A stretch of DNA of 28,542 nt from Paramacrobiotus richtersi (taxonomy: Eukaryota; Tardigrada; Eutardigrada; Parachela; Macrobiotidae). The stretch covers positions 1-28,542 of the forward strand of contig JAQGAU010000415.1 in the NCBI GenBank assembly GCA_034698045.1, written 5' to 3'. The notes under the pieces are model-generated. The model was given only the letters and a program-made list of their open reading frames with translations, was not told the DNA's origin and did no database searches. Below are positions 10,267 through 20,054 of the stretch, piece after piece. Position numbers and translations under genes: made by a program. The stretch's first letter is position 1; each line of letters begins with the position of its first letter.

Positions 10267-11646
10267 CGTAAGATGGCTGCCAGTTTATGGCTGATTGTGG
10301 ATGGGAAACTGAATTTCGGTGTTTCCGTATCTCTGTCTCGGATTATCTTGATGGCTACCTTTCATCCGTCATTTTCGGGTGGGATCCTCTGGAAACACAC
10401 AAAGTATTGTCGTGGCACCTTCCAGCAAATAGTTTCCAGTGTAATTCCCAAACAGAGGCACTTTTTATGCAGCATACCATCAATTATTATCGTATTTCAC
10501 ACAGGAAAAGAGCAAGCACATGGAGTACGTGAGTTTGACTTGCAGGTTACAAAGAATATTCCTAGACTACGGCGCACTGCCAGTACAGTACAGGACATAA
10601 ATGGCATGTGGTTTTGTGTAAAAACAGTCTACCACCAGGTGCTAAAGCTGAACATCGCCTGAGGAAACAAAACGGAAATTACGAAGATTGCAGCTTTTCC
10701 GCATGCCATTTACTTTCGGTTGTTTTTCCACGTACAGTACTAACCGTTCTCGTGATTAGCTGCCCCGCCTACCCACATACCGTATTGTACTTCCGCCATA
10801 ACATCCTCACATTATGATTCTCACGTATAATTAATATCTGTCGGTTATAGGAGCCTACGAGATGTATCAGTTCGACTTTATACATTTTACAGTAACAAAA
10901 TTTCACACATTTAATCGTGTACCGTATGTAGCGAAGTGAACGCATGTGGCTTACAATTGTTAAGATGCCGGAAGCATAACATTGTAGCTCGGTTATGAAT
11001 TTATGCTAATACATTTACCTACAAAAGCGTTTTGTTGGATTTTAAACTTCCCAGGAACAGGAATGGGACACTGCCGTGTCCATGCAATGCCGTGCAATTA
11101 TGGGCTGGTCAGCTGGTTTAGAGCGCACGATGGTAAACGGTTTTTTTGTTCAAATTGCTCATAATCGTTTAGTAAATTTTCGTATGCATATAGTTCCGAA
11201 CAACTCGATACTGCAGTTTCACACAGTGATCATTTCTCGGTCGTTATTATGTGTAACTGCAAATCTACCGTCGTCTCTATAGTCTGTACGGTGAGTGTGG
11301 ACAGTCCTACCATAACTATGTTCCCGTACGAAATATCCAACCCGTTCGCCGCGCGCAGGACCGTCGGAGACCAACGTCATCTAGCTCATGAACCCGTAAA
11401 GAGGAAAGGGAAATGTGTGCGCCAGCCCAAGTTTCGTGTGGGAATGTTGCCGACTGTGGCCGAGAACATCTGCAAGATCCAGGATCTGCAAGATCTGGAG
11501 TAAACGATGAAGAAGCGGGCAAAATGTCAACAGCGGGAGAAATTAGTCCACTGATCTGCATTGAAACTGCTACTATTACGACATCATAGTCTGTAGAATA
11601 ACTTTAGTATTTGTCACTTCACTATTTGCTAGCACAAGAACAGCGA
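10267..11646. other. Intergenic region between two GPCR genes; one weak plus-strand frame
   Basis: No domain-bearing frame is visible. The most coding-like stretch is about 11321-11503 on the plus strand, a GC-richer patch with a short frame starting MFPYEISNPF and ending KIQDLQDLE. It has no signal peptide and no relative in the window, so I do not call it a gene. The right part should contain the 3' end of the GPCR at 11647 and the left part the promoter of the four-exon GPCR. Confidence 0.35.
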
Positions 11647-12657
11647 CTACAAGAAAAAGCACTGCCTTCTTAGCGAATCGCGCATATTCTGCAGCACATG
11701 GACGCAGACTACGCGCAGATCATGTAAAGCAATAATGAACAAAAGTGGATCAAGAATGGCCTGCACCAGTTTGAGGCTATTACCAATCGGAAATACTACT
11801 CCTGAACTGACGTACTTAATCAACAAAAAGAACAGATTGTTCGGCGTCCACAGCAGAAACACACTGGCTGTCAGCATAGTGAGAATCAGGAAGGAATGCG
11901 ACGCTTTCGTTCTGGACACAGGTGGATGTGAGTTTCCCGTCCGCGTATGTGTTTTTGTCTCTTTTCCGCCGACTTCAATATGCCGACCATCTCGTATCTT
12001 CCTACGATAACGCATTCGATGGTAGAGGAAGAACGGATACGCCAGGAGAATGAGACATTCGGGTGTGATGAAAAACAACCCGGAAATCACCTTCATCCAA
12101 ACGCTGATGAACGGGGTGTTGCTGAGGCTGCAGTATCTGTTCTCCCTCTCTGTGCGATCAAACAAGCTTTCTGCTACAATTTCCGGAAGGGCGAAGATAT
12201 TGATGATTGAAAAGGCTGTGACACATACCAACGTAGCGACTTTGTAGGAATGCCGGCGTGTATAATGGACAGGAAACGCAATCGCCCAGCCCCGGTTGAA
12301 ACTGATGAGCATGTGGGTCACCGGTAATGCTGCTCCGAGAACTAATCCAAAGTAGTTGAGAGTTATGCAAAATACGGAGTCATAGCGAACTGAAATGATA
12401 TCTTTCAGCATGAGAAGCAGAGGACTTGTGCATATGCAAAAGCTGATGTTGGAAAAGGCTATGACACTGATGTATATTCCAAAGGGTGTCCGTAGTACTG
12501 GCTTAATCCGGTAGAGGTTAAGAATAAACGCGTTTGTCACACAAACCAGAAGGCCCATCATACAAGTCAGCGTCATAGTCGGTGTCCAGTTTTCATGTAG
12601 GTGAAATCGTGCAGTGTTATTGGGAACTGTGAGATTCCCAGTCATTAATTCAGCCAT
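11647..12657 (-). CDS. Intronless class A-like orphan GPCR, intact (336 residues)
   Basis: A single uninterrupted frame encodes all seven membrane helices. Two N-glycosylation sites (NLT, NNTA) precede helix 1 (TCMMGLLVCVTNAFILNLY). Helix 2 is GIYISVIAFSNISFCI and lacks the usual Asp2.50. Helix 3 runs from Cys (VFCITLNYFG) to ISFNRGW, so DRY is replaced by NRG with Arg3.50 kept. The second outer loop has a Cys (RYCSLSN), helix 5 includes PECLILLAYPFFLY, helix 6 TASVFLLWTPNNLF and helix 7 LVQAILDPLLFII (DP in place of NP). The third inner loop is basic (YRRKIRDGR). The length is normal for a compact rhodopsin-type receptor with a short tail. It is the paralog of 5629-6660, and the pair is separated by the unrelated four-exon GPCR. 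The ligand is unknown; the departures from consensus suggest a lineage-specific orphan group. Confidence 0.88.
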   Translation of the reverse strand: MAELMTGNLTVPNNTARFHLHENWTPTMTLTCMMGLLVCVTNAFILNLYRIKPVLRTPFGIYISVIAFSNISFCICTSPLLLMLKDIISVRYDSVFCITLNYFGLVLGAALPVTHMLISFNRGWAIAFPVHYTRRHSYKVATLVCVTAFSIINIFALPEIVAESLFDRTERENRYCSLSNTPFISVWMKVISGLFFITPECLILLAYPFFLYHRMRYRRKIRDGRHIEVGGKETKTHTRTGNSHPPVSRTKASHSFLILTMLTASVFLLWTPNNLFFLLIKYVSSGVVFPIGNSLKLVQAILDPLLFIIALHDLRVVCVHVLQNMRDSLRRQCFFL

Positions 12658-15002
12658 TTCAAGTCAGAGAGATTCGGTTTAAGGATCTGGCAACAAAATT
12701 TTCTGCCGTGCTGTACCGTAAAACATTAGTCAGCAGAATGAAAATTCCGGATGCAGGTGAAGAACTGTTTCTATTAGCACGTTATAACGTGATACATAAA
12801 GGTATTACCGGGGTTATTTGCGTACTGCATTACGACATAAATTAATTGTGAGGAAAACTATCAGATTAGCGGCGAGGTTTAGGGCTTTATGTTCGTTTAT
12901 GAAAAATAGAAACGATCCCATGGGGGCATGCTTGACGCACTGGAACTGCAGTCACGTTCAATCCATAGGAAACATCATTGTAGAACATAAACTTCTACGT
13001 ACAGGAGATAACAATTCCTATATCGGGATTACACGAGCCGTTGACATTCCCCATTGCGTGTTTGCCATACGGACTGAACCAAGGTGAAAACCGCAGTTCA
13101 CTTATAAGAAACGTCCATGAAACAGCCGTATGTAAAGACATATCCATTCATAAATTATAATCGGGTTGCACAATAAATATAGCTCGGCAATGCAATTCAG
13201 AACAGCGTCTAGAGGTGATGAGTCCCGGAGATCACCGCGAGGATAGCAAGCAAGAATTTGTTTTCTTTTTATCCGCGGTATCTTTATATGTGGCAGTGCT
13301 GCACCGCTTCGTCGACTGTTTATTTGTGTGAAATACGGTACAGTAGTAGGCGTGTTCCGCAAGGTAAAAATATATCAATCGTTGTGAAACGCGTAGATGC
13401 CCAGTTGCAGGCCAACTGAAACGAAGTAGGCGGTTTTCCATACTTTCTAATTAACACAGAGGACAGAGGGACGACCGACGAGAGGTAAACTATTTTACTA
13501 TACCGTTCAATGGTGCAGCTAGTACTAGGGAATGGCAACGTCGGCTGAGGATCAATAATAAAGGCAACACTTACCATTAGGCAGCTACTTTGTAATTACC
13601 ACTGCAGCATTCACCATCGTACGTTAGGGACGGGAAAGATGAATTTATCAGAAGTTGATCAGGCGGAGTCGCACGGTGACTACTGTGATGTACTCGTAGA
13701 GAGCGAACCGGTTAAATTTAAGGAAAGTTTCTGCCTATTGTCATAAGAATCGGTGAAACAACAACACCCGCGCACCTGTAAACAATGTGATTGCCTCCGT
13801 TCTGATTTATAAGAGCCAGAACATCAATTCACAATGTCCAGAAACCTGTTTGTGCGCGCAGAAACGGAGTTCCTTCACACGTAAAGTATGTATGTACTTA
13901 GAAACACGAATCCGCCAGATTGACAGCCCGGGAATGATTGCCGGTATAACAGATACGGCATAGTATTCTCCTTTACGGTTCGATTCGAGCTGATACTGCT
14001 GCTACTAGCCTGCTAGAAAAAACCGGAAAGTTTGCACGCATGTACTGTCGCGCAACAAGCCCGCACTTTCGGGTCGATCGATTGCGAACCAGCTATCACC
14101 ACAATACAGTAATGGGCACGACTGACTCGTTCGCTCGAGATACTATGATGGCCATGGGCCGCAATATCGACGGAAAAACGTATTATTACGATGTACAGAA
14201 TTCTCCCTAATCCCGTATGGGTGTTGTACTCTATTTCACTTGGTGTCCCGGTGACCGGAAGTCACTGACAAACAGCACACCACTTGATGGCCAAGCAAAG
14301 CTTTTGATGACTTTGATCCGCGATAAAACGAGATTGCATCAGAAGTTATTTGCGGTAGCATCTTGTAGAAAAGGCATAGCATACAACGGCTGACACAAAG
14401 CTGTCAGAACTTCTAATAATTATAAGTAACACAAGCCAGCAACCTTGCATGTTAAAAACTGAACAAACGTGGATAATTGTAAAACGTGCACACTTGGGCT
14501 GTCGTTCACCGGTGCATCTGAAAGCTTATATTTGGCCGTCAGTCAAGCCTGTTTTTTCTGCATATTGTAGAACTTACATATAGGCACCATTTTGTATGCA
14601 CATGAATTTGGCGTTGTTAATATATGCAGCATAAAAATTTTCTCAGTTGAAACTCTTCTTTTTGCTTGGAGCGTTATCTCACGCGCCACGCGCAATGGCA
14701 AGCCGTGCGCGTGGTCTTCGCAGATTGTTTTCATAATTGTGAATGTAATTACCGACGTACAGCACAATGCTGGTTAAAGATAAGACAGTTATAATTAATA
14801 TTAAACCACGCGTTGCCTGTGATGTCTGCCCGTGTTTCCAGAAATCTAGCGCACAAAAACCATAAAATGCTGAGTAATAATGCCGAGTTCCCAGTACAAA
14901 AAATCCTGACTTCACATTGCTCTCTCATTCAGTATTCAGTCCGTGCAGTTGAAATAGTATTTCCGGTATCATCGCGGTATGTGACGGATATAGTGCAAAA
15001 AG
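12658..15002. other. Long intergenic region, only a dispersed repeat supported
   Basis: About 2.3 kb upstream of the intact GPCR. I found only short open frames without domains, signal peptides or relatives. The one identifiable item is the 93-bp repeat at 13768-13860. A frame ending at 14679 (minus) contains a membrane-like stretch (GLILIITVLSLTSIVLYV) but begins with GTG and I do not support it as a gene. Confidence 0.4.
13768..13860 (+). repeat. 93-bp dispersed repeat, copy B
   Basis: Matches the minus strand of 27-119 without length change. Shared blocks are CCGCGCACCTGTAA at the start, CCAGAACAT in the middle and GTTTGTGCGCGCA at the end. The ends form a short imperfect inverted repeat. 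See copy A. Confidence 0.5.
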
Positions 15003-15251
15003 CTAAGCAATCCAGAAACGCTCCTCATCTGGGTCGGGCGTTGTTGTGGCTCGTTGAAGGAAAACCGGAAACGTAAAGTCCGGCACGTCGAGGTATGACG
15101 AGCTCCAGCCAATAGCACGCTTGACACGTCGGAAGGATCTGTCCGATTGGATGTTGTGAAGCCACGAGATCTTCCGATCAACAGGTATCGAAGATGACGG
15201 CTGATACATGATAATCAACAAGACAAAAAATCCGAAGAAATAATGCTGCAT
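15003..15251 (-). CDS. Secreted prohormone/neuropeptide-precursor candidate (82 residues)
   Basis: An ATG-started frame with a classic signal peptide (MQHYFFGFFVLLIIMYQ, residues 1-17) followed by a short propeptide and a furin/prohormone-convertase-type site, RRVKR, at residues 41-45. The region after the site, beginning AIGWSSSYLDVPDF, contains no cysteines and continues to an acidic PDPDEERFW end. Small size, signal peptide and multibasic site together are the layout of a peptide-hormone precursor or a small convertase-processed secreted protein. There is no Gly-basic amidation signal, and I do not recognise the peptide. It may continue in another exon. It stands alone on the minus strand, with the first plus-strand family copy starting about 900 bp away. 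Confidence 0.5.
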   Translation of the reverse strand: MQHYFFGFFVLLIIMYQPSSSIPVDRKISWLHNIQSDRSFRRVKRAIGWSSSYLDVPDFTFPVFLQRATTTPDPDEERFWIA

Positions 15252-15734
15252 TTTTCGAGCAGAGTCAGCTGATTATCGGGGGGTGGTGAAACACGTGCTG
15301 CCACAAACGTACACATACCCAGACGGAAACAAAAAAGGCAAGCAAGCGCCGGTGAACGCTGAGATTATTTCGCATACAAGCGGTATTTATTTCTTCTTAC
15401 TACAAAGACCGGTTTCCAACCGAGACTGATTTATTTCGCGCACGAATGTCCTCAGTCATCCAATCGAAACACAGCTCATGATCTTTACCGTTAACCGTTA
15501 CGTACCGGCTTAAACCGGCTGCGGGCTTTTACCACTTACTGTCTTACACTACGGTAGATCATAATCACGCCGACAGAAGATTATTCCTAAGTCATTTAAC
15601 TTGAGATTCAAAATGGGTTCGTGTCGGCCTTAAGCACAAGAAGAAACCCATAAGTGCGAGGTGCAGTGCCATGGATAGACTTGCTTTCCAAATGCCAACT
15701 AAAATGGTTTCTTGAACTGAAAAAATATTGCAGA

Positions 15735-16162
15735 TTTTCGATGCGGCTCGTCGATGCTGTTACGACGTGCTACATGCATCAGCCAAGTCCGAGACGCGCC
15801 GTTCAACGGCGGACATGCGCTACGTGAGGCCAATCATCCTCACTGTCATCTGGCTCAGAGATGAAATCATCGCGACTGCGGATAACAAACCACAATATTT
15901 GCTTGTGTCATGTACGAACTGATATAAAACTGAGTCAGAATGAGTCAGTTTATCTACCATGGGTACGCGAAGCCATTCTTTCCAGAAAGATTGTGGTCAG
16001 CTTATCGAACCGGTGATAACTGACAGCAGTCACATTTGAAGACCGACCGCGGAAAGTTTCAATCATAGTTCACTGACTGCGGCAATGCACACTGTTTGAT
16101 ACTAACACAGAGCTGCATCGGCTAATTACGTTATCTTCTGTTATAACCTGACCTGTGACAAT
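15735..16162 (+). promoter_or_regulatory. Conserved upstream module of family copy C1, with two TGAGTCA sites
   Basis: About 420 bp that recur, diverged but collinear, upstream of copies C2 and C4. Conserved blocks include a GATAAAA/GATATAAAA motif followed by TGAGTCA, then CTATCTACCATGGG, CCATTCTT, AAAGATTGTGGT, CTTATC and a CACTGTTTGATAC-like block just before the start codon. C1 has two exact TGAGTCA motifs at 15931-15937 and 15941-15947, which is the AP-1/bZIP consensus. The role is inferred from position and conservation. Confidence 0.6.
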
Positions 16163-16700
16163 ATGGCACGTGTTGACTTATTACGTGCCGACCGGTTTCC
16201 CCGATTTATTACACCGTGCGAGCACACCGGTGTTGAAGAACTGGGATCGTTTGCGCTGGTCAACGAGTTTGAAGACCCCGATTTGAAGAAATATGTCGCC
16301 GATAACGAACGCCGAACGCTGAGAAAATTATCTGATCATTGGCGCAAGTTACGTGACTTTGATCTGGATGACTACTGGCCATTTTTCCAACAATATGCTA
16401 AGGCGTTTTCGGTCGAACGATCGGCCGAGCGCGGGTACTGTATGCCCAAAAAGCCCGATTGTACTGATGCGCACGTGCCTGTCGTTTTGTGAATTTGAAC
16501 ATTGTTGAAATGGTTCAACTTGACAGTTCACCATTTTGGGCATGGTAAAGACAGCCGTTATCTGACTTCTTCAGCAACACTAAAGATCATCATAAACGCG
16601 GTATTCTTTTGCCACTATAGGAAAGAATAAAATTAAACTCGTTCCTCCGTGGACAAGGTGCTACTAAAGGTGCGCCCGGTTGCATCCACTTAGTGAATGG
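16163..16700 (+). pseudogene. Unknown multi-exon family, copy C1: internally deleted pseudogene
   Basis: Starts as an ordinary family first exon (MARVDLLRADRFPRF, VEELGSFALVNEFEDPDLKKYVADNERRTLRKLSDHW, LRDFDLDDYWPFFQQYAKAF). At about 16405-16409 it jumps straight into the second half of family exon 3 (GTTTTCGGTCGAAC, as in C4 at about 26839). The end of exon 1, all of exon 2 and half of exon 3 are missing. The rest of exon 3 runs to a splice donor near 16544, and a decayed exon 4 begins after the acceptor at 16620. Exons 5 and 6 are absent: the next sequence is a kinase remnant on the other strand. The open frame across the junction would give a 109-residue truncated product. Confidence 0.75.
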
Positions 16701-16712
16701 ATTTGTATTTCA

Positions 16713-18426
16713 AGCCACCCCATCAAAGTCTGTTATGACGACGGGCGAGTCTAAAGAATGAAACACCAAATTTGCCGGCTTAATGTCGCAGTGGATGATG
16801 CGCAGTTCGTGAGAAGGAAGGTAATCAAGTCCACGCGAAAGATCTTGCAGGAAACGTTGTAAATATTGATGATTTGGCGCGGTGTGTTACTGTTCTCTTG
16901 CCCAATGACTTAAGACGACAGCTAGGAGCCGAAAGTGGGTCTACAAGAAGTTGTTTTTTACATCAGCTATGTGCAAAATAATTGCCGGTGTACTATGCCT
17001 GCATGCGCAAGGCATTCAGCTACACAATGGTGTGCCGCGATCCTCTCTGGCCCCTTTGTCCACTGAGCTATTCATCAGACAATGAAAAAACTTTGGAATA
17101 CAATTCTGAACGAGAATGTTTTCCGATTTGAGCTTGCGAGACGACAATCGACGTCTTTTCGTCCAGAAAGCTTATCTACCAAAACAAATTGAGAGAAACC
17201 TCAAAAATGATTAAACAAATCCAAACAAAAACTTTCAAAAAAGTGTTTTTTTGGATTTGTTTAATCATTTTTGAGATTTCTTTAACATTTTTTTGGTAGA
17301 TAAGCTTTGTGGACGAAAAGACGTCGATTGTCGTCTCGCAAGCTCAAATCGGAAAAACTTTCTCATTCAGAATTGTCTTCCAAAGTTTTTTCATTGTCTG
17401 ATGAATAGCTCAGTGGACAAAGGGGCAAGAAAGGATCGCGGCACACCATTGTGTAGCTGAATGCCTTGCGCATGCAGGCATAGTACTGTACACGGGCAAT
17501 TATTTTGCACTTAGCTGATGCAAAAAACAACTTCTTTTAGACCCACTTTCGGCTCCTAGCTGTCATCTTAAGTCGCTTCCTGAAAGAAACGAAAACTGGG
17601 TGTTACGTGCGATTCGCTTGCTGACAGTTGTGCATTGGTCGATATGGCAGCATAAAATCGGTGCCGAATCTTGTTTTATCGTTAAGATCGCATGCGCGAA
17701 AATGATAAAGAACTACAGGCCGGTACGGAACATGTGAAACATTCATTGTTTTTCGAAGTGCCGGTGGATTTTCCCATTTTTTACGGAGAGCAGCCGAATG
17801 TATTACAGTAAATACACGATTTCGGGCGAAATTTAAGGGGGTAAGGATGATGAAGGGACGGCCGCACCTTGGACCTCCCTGTCGCGATGAAATTGAAAAG
17901 AGGAGTATATTGTGAAAACGTCCGGCCGAAAACTGAGCAAATTTAAAGAAAGGGGACCTCAGCCTATTGTTCTTGCATCCTGATCGGTCTAAATTTGCCA
18001 CTGAAAAAAATTCAGAAAGCGCAAAAACATACATGACTGGTGTGCAATACCTGGATAATATCGAAGTGTGAGAAAATAGTTTATTCTGGTTAATTTGCTT
18101 TCGTTTGACACCGGTAGCCATGCCAGTTTTCTGCTGAAATTCAGTCCAAAATATTTCGCTACATTGCGATGCTCCAGCCTCTTGAGGTACGTCATTTCCA
18201 AGCAAATAGTGCTTTCGAAGTTAGCTTTTGTTGCAGAAAGAATTTTAATGGTGAATAAATCTTGCTCGTAACGCGCGACATAGAATCTGATGTCGACAGA
18301 TCTGGGAGAACGATAACGGTGGACTTGGACCAGTGAACATGCAAACGGCACGCGAATCTCCTCCGATACTTCTTCCGGACACTGCAGCATGTCCATATTA
18401 GACAAAATATGTCCTTTGTTGTGCAC
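16713..18426 (-). pseudogene. Protein kinase pseudogene split by a TTAA element
   Basis: The minus strand carries a kinase N-lobe at about 18142-18426 (FTIKIL with the ATP-site Lys, then LEMTYLKRLEHRNVAKYFGL). It also carries a C-lobe part at about 16713-16910 (FLQDLSRGLDYL, RIIHCDIKPANLVF as catalytic loop with HCD for HRD, and VVITDFDGVA for DFG). An acceptor (TTTCAG) at about 17580 starts an exon whose GSDLSHWAREQ reading is interrupted by the 661-bp palindrome and resumes on its far side; a TAA follows AREQ and a TGA follows DFDGVA. The APE and DxWxxG regions are missing where the C1 remnant abuts. The segment between KYFGL and GSDLS (glycine-flap end to hinge) I could not resolve into exons. 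The retained HCDIKPANL loop points to an active Ser/Thr-type ancestor. It lies head-to-head with the pseudokinase at 18942. Confidence 0.65.
16911..17571. mobile_element. Palindromic (foldback) DNA transposon with TTAA target sites
   Basis: Two arms of about 320 bp are near-perfect inverted copies meeting near 17240, so the whole element can fold into one hairpin. The outer ends read GACGACAGCTAGGAGCC and its inverse GGCTCCTAGCTGTCATC, each bordered by TTAA (16911-16914 and 17568-17571). Joining the flanks through a single TTAA restores a kinase-like reading (SDLSHW), so TTAA is the duplicated target. Arms differ by scattered substitutions, so the insertion is not brand new. There is no transposase. 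TTAA choice is shared with piggyBac-group elements, but the ends are not the classic piggyBac sequence, so the family is left open. Confidence 0.8.
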
Positions 18427-18941
18427 GGGGCAAAGCTACTGCAATCCAAAAGTCAAATCACACCGGGGTTCTGCAGCGAAAGTTATCATTAGTATCGGTA
18501 ATTTGCTGTCGTAATTCTTAATTTCATACCCAGATCAAAATTAAAAGTGCAGTTCAAATGGCTGGCAACTCTGCGATACGATACCTCTGCAACAAGTGAT
18601 GGTCTCACACGCACAGTGCTTGAGCGGTGGTACAGTGCGCGTATGTTGTTATCACCCGCGTGTTTATCAGTGATCGATGGGAAATCAGCACCGCCGCACA
18701 GATCTGCAGTGAAACCACACGGCCTACACCACACATACAGAGTTAGGCTGCATGGCCGCTGCGAAGCATTTCAAGTTTGCAGCTACACCATGGCCCATGG
18801 ACCCCTTATCAGGTCGCATACATATGCATAGCTAGCGACGTTTGTGTCTGCTGTTTCCCAGCTGCTGTTTGCGGTATTCAGGCAAAAATATATCAATTGG
18901 CGACGACAGACTCCTTTAAAATATACAATATACAGAAGTTA

Positions 18942-19904
18942 ATGTTTAATTCGCAGTCGCTTCCGTTCGAGTGCATTAAGTTTGTTCGGCGTACAAAATC
19001 AGCTTACCGTGGTGAAGGCAGTAGAAAAACCTTTGCAAGACTGTGTCATGTGATGGAAACGGATAGCCCACACTGCAGTCGACACCCCAATAACCTCACT
19101 GAATGGCTTCGAGGAGGCAGGTTTGGGGCGAACTTTGAACGCTTGTTGTGCAAGACTGATTCCCCACCAGTAGAATGTTCCGGTATTATCAAGCTTAGAG
19201 GAGCTGTTTGTACTGTCGAAGATCTCGTCGCGCATTGTAACCAGGAGTTAGCTCCATTTAAACAGAATCAACATGGTTTTTCTTCGCTGTTAAAATCCAT
19301 AATATGGTCGATGGAAATTCTACATAACAATGGAGTTTGTGGACTTGATTTCAGACCGCAACATGTGTTTTCTACTTCTGTGGGTATCGTGCTGAAGAAG
19401 CGCATTGATACAGAAATCAACGAAATGATGATCAGGAATGACAGCAGGGAAGCCGTCCGATTCTTGCTGTACTGTGCCCCTGAAATTATTCAGGGTGTTG
19501 AAGAGGGAAAAAAACAAGCTTTAAAGTACGCCGATATTTGGGGATTCGGATGTCTAGCCTTGTTTATTCTCTCGGAAGAAGACCCGCAGTATTACACCGA
19601 TGATGCTAAAGGAGAACGACGCTTGTTAAACGCGCATAACAACCCAGTTACCAGTATTACCATATTAGTAGGGAGTGGAGATTTATGTCCAGCGTATTTT
19701 GGGCACTGTGGAGGCGACTCGTTACTAGAGAATTTCTTTTCTAGCTGTTTTAAGTTAATTCCAGAGAAGCGGACAATGGTCGAATCGCTCACAAAATGGA
19801 AAAGTTCAGTGGATGAACACCCACTTTCAGTTCCGAAAAAGATAGCCGAAAAAAAGGCACATCGGAGTATTGCCAATGCAGAAGCGAGGCAAAGTAAGTG
19901 TTAA
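18942..19904 (+). CDS. Pseudokinase-like protein (about 320 residues)
   Basis: A long open frame with a kinase-fold C-lobe whose catalytic residues are gone. Counting from the ATG at 18942: SMEILHNNGVCGLDFRPQHVF at about 123-143 is the helix E plus catalytic loop with HRD changed to GLD and the loop Asn replaced. There is no DFG after it. LLYCAPEII at about 175-183 is the APE segment, YADIWGFGCLALF at 196-208 is the DxWxxG helix F, and PEKRTMVESL at 274-283 is the terminal R-containing helix. The N-terminal half is divergent and no glycine loop or VAIK Lys is evident. The frame is open upstream to 18777 without ATG, so an upstream spliced exon is possible. Near the end AAA|GTAAGT is a strong donor, so the C-terminus may also continue. 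Likely a catalytically dead regulator, divergent from the minus-strand kinase pseudogene. Confidence 0.65.
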   Translation: MFNSQSLPFECIKFVRRTKSAYRGEGSRKTFARLCHVMETDSPHCSRHPNNLTEWLRGGRFGANFERLLCKTDSPPVECSGIIKLRGAVCTVEDLVAHCNQELAPFKQNQHGFSSLLKSIIWSMEILHNNGVCGLDFRPQHVFSTSVGIVLKKRIDTEINEMMIRNDSREAVRFLLYCAPEIIQGVEEGKKQALKYADIWGFGCLALFILSEEDPQYYTDDAKGERRLLNAHNNPVTSITILVGSGDLCPAYFGHCGGDSLLENFFSSCFKLIPEKRTMVESLTKWKSSVDEHPLSVPKKIAEKKAHRSIANAEARQSKC

Positions 19905-20054
19905 AAATATATTGAAGCACATTATTGCACATATATAAAAGCCAGAGAAGCTGGTCAGAGTCCGTGCGGGCTCGAGCCATTTTTGCGCAAAGTTGACGGG
20001 TTGTGAATACAACGTACCAACAACTGAACGACAGCAACAACTTTATAAGCCTTA
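19905..20054. other. Short gap between pseudokinase and the C2 upstream module
   Basis: May contain a last exon of the pseudokinase: an acceptor-like AAAGCCAG at about 19945 follows the strong GTAAGT donor near 19893. Nothing more can be supported. Confidence 0.25.

Noticed and set aside
11249-11503. Plus-strand 84-codon frame ending KIQDLQDLE
   Set aside because: Slightly coding-like composition, but no signal, domain or start context, and opposite frames are open too.
13970-14000. GGTTCGATTCG resembling a tRNA B box
   Set aside because: No matching A box, acceptor stem or anticodon arm at the right spacing.
14679-14915. Small membrane protein with a hydrophobic stretch on the minus strand
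   Set aside because: It starts with GTG, has no relatives and only one hydrophobic run; open by chance is more likely.
16911-17571. Assigning the palindromic element to piggyBac on TTAA alone
   Set aside because: The terminal sequence is not the usual piggyBac CCCT/CCCA-type end and there is no transposase; only the target site agrees.
17603-18205. 200-codon minus-strand frame across the kinase pseudogene
   Set aside because: It overlaps the kinase N-lobe in a different frame at its start. A short VMYVFALSEFF run resembles a kinase hinge strand, but the rest has no kinase or other motif, so I did not call it as a gene.
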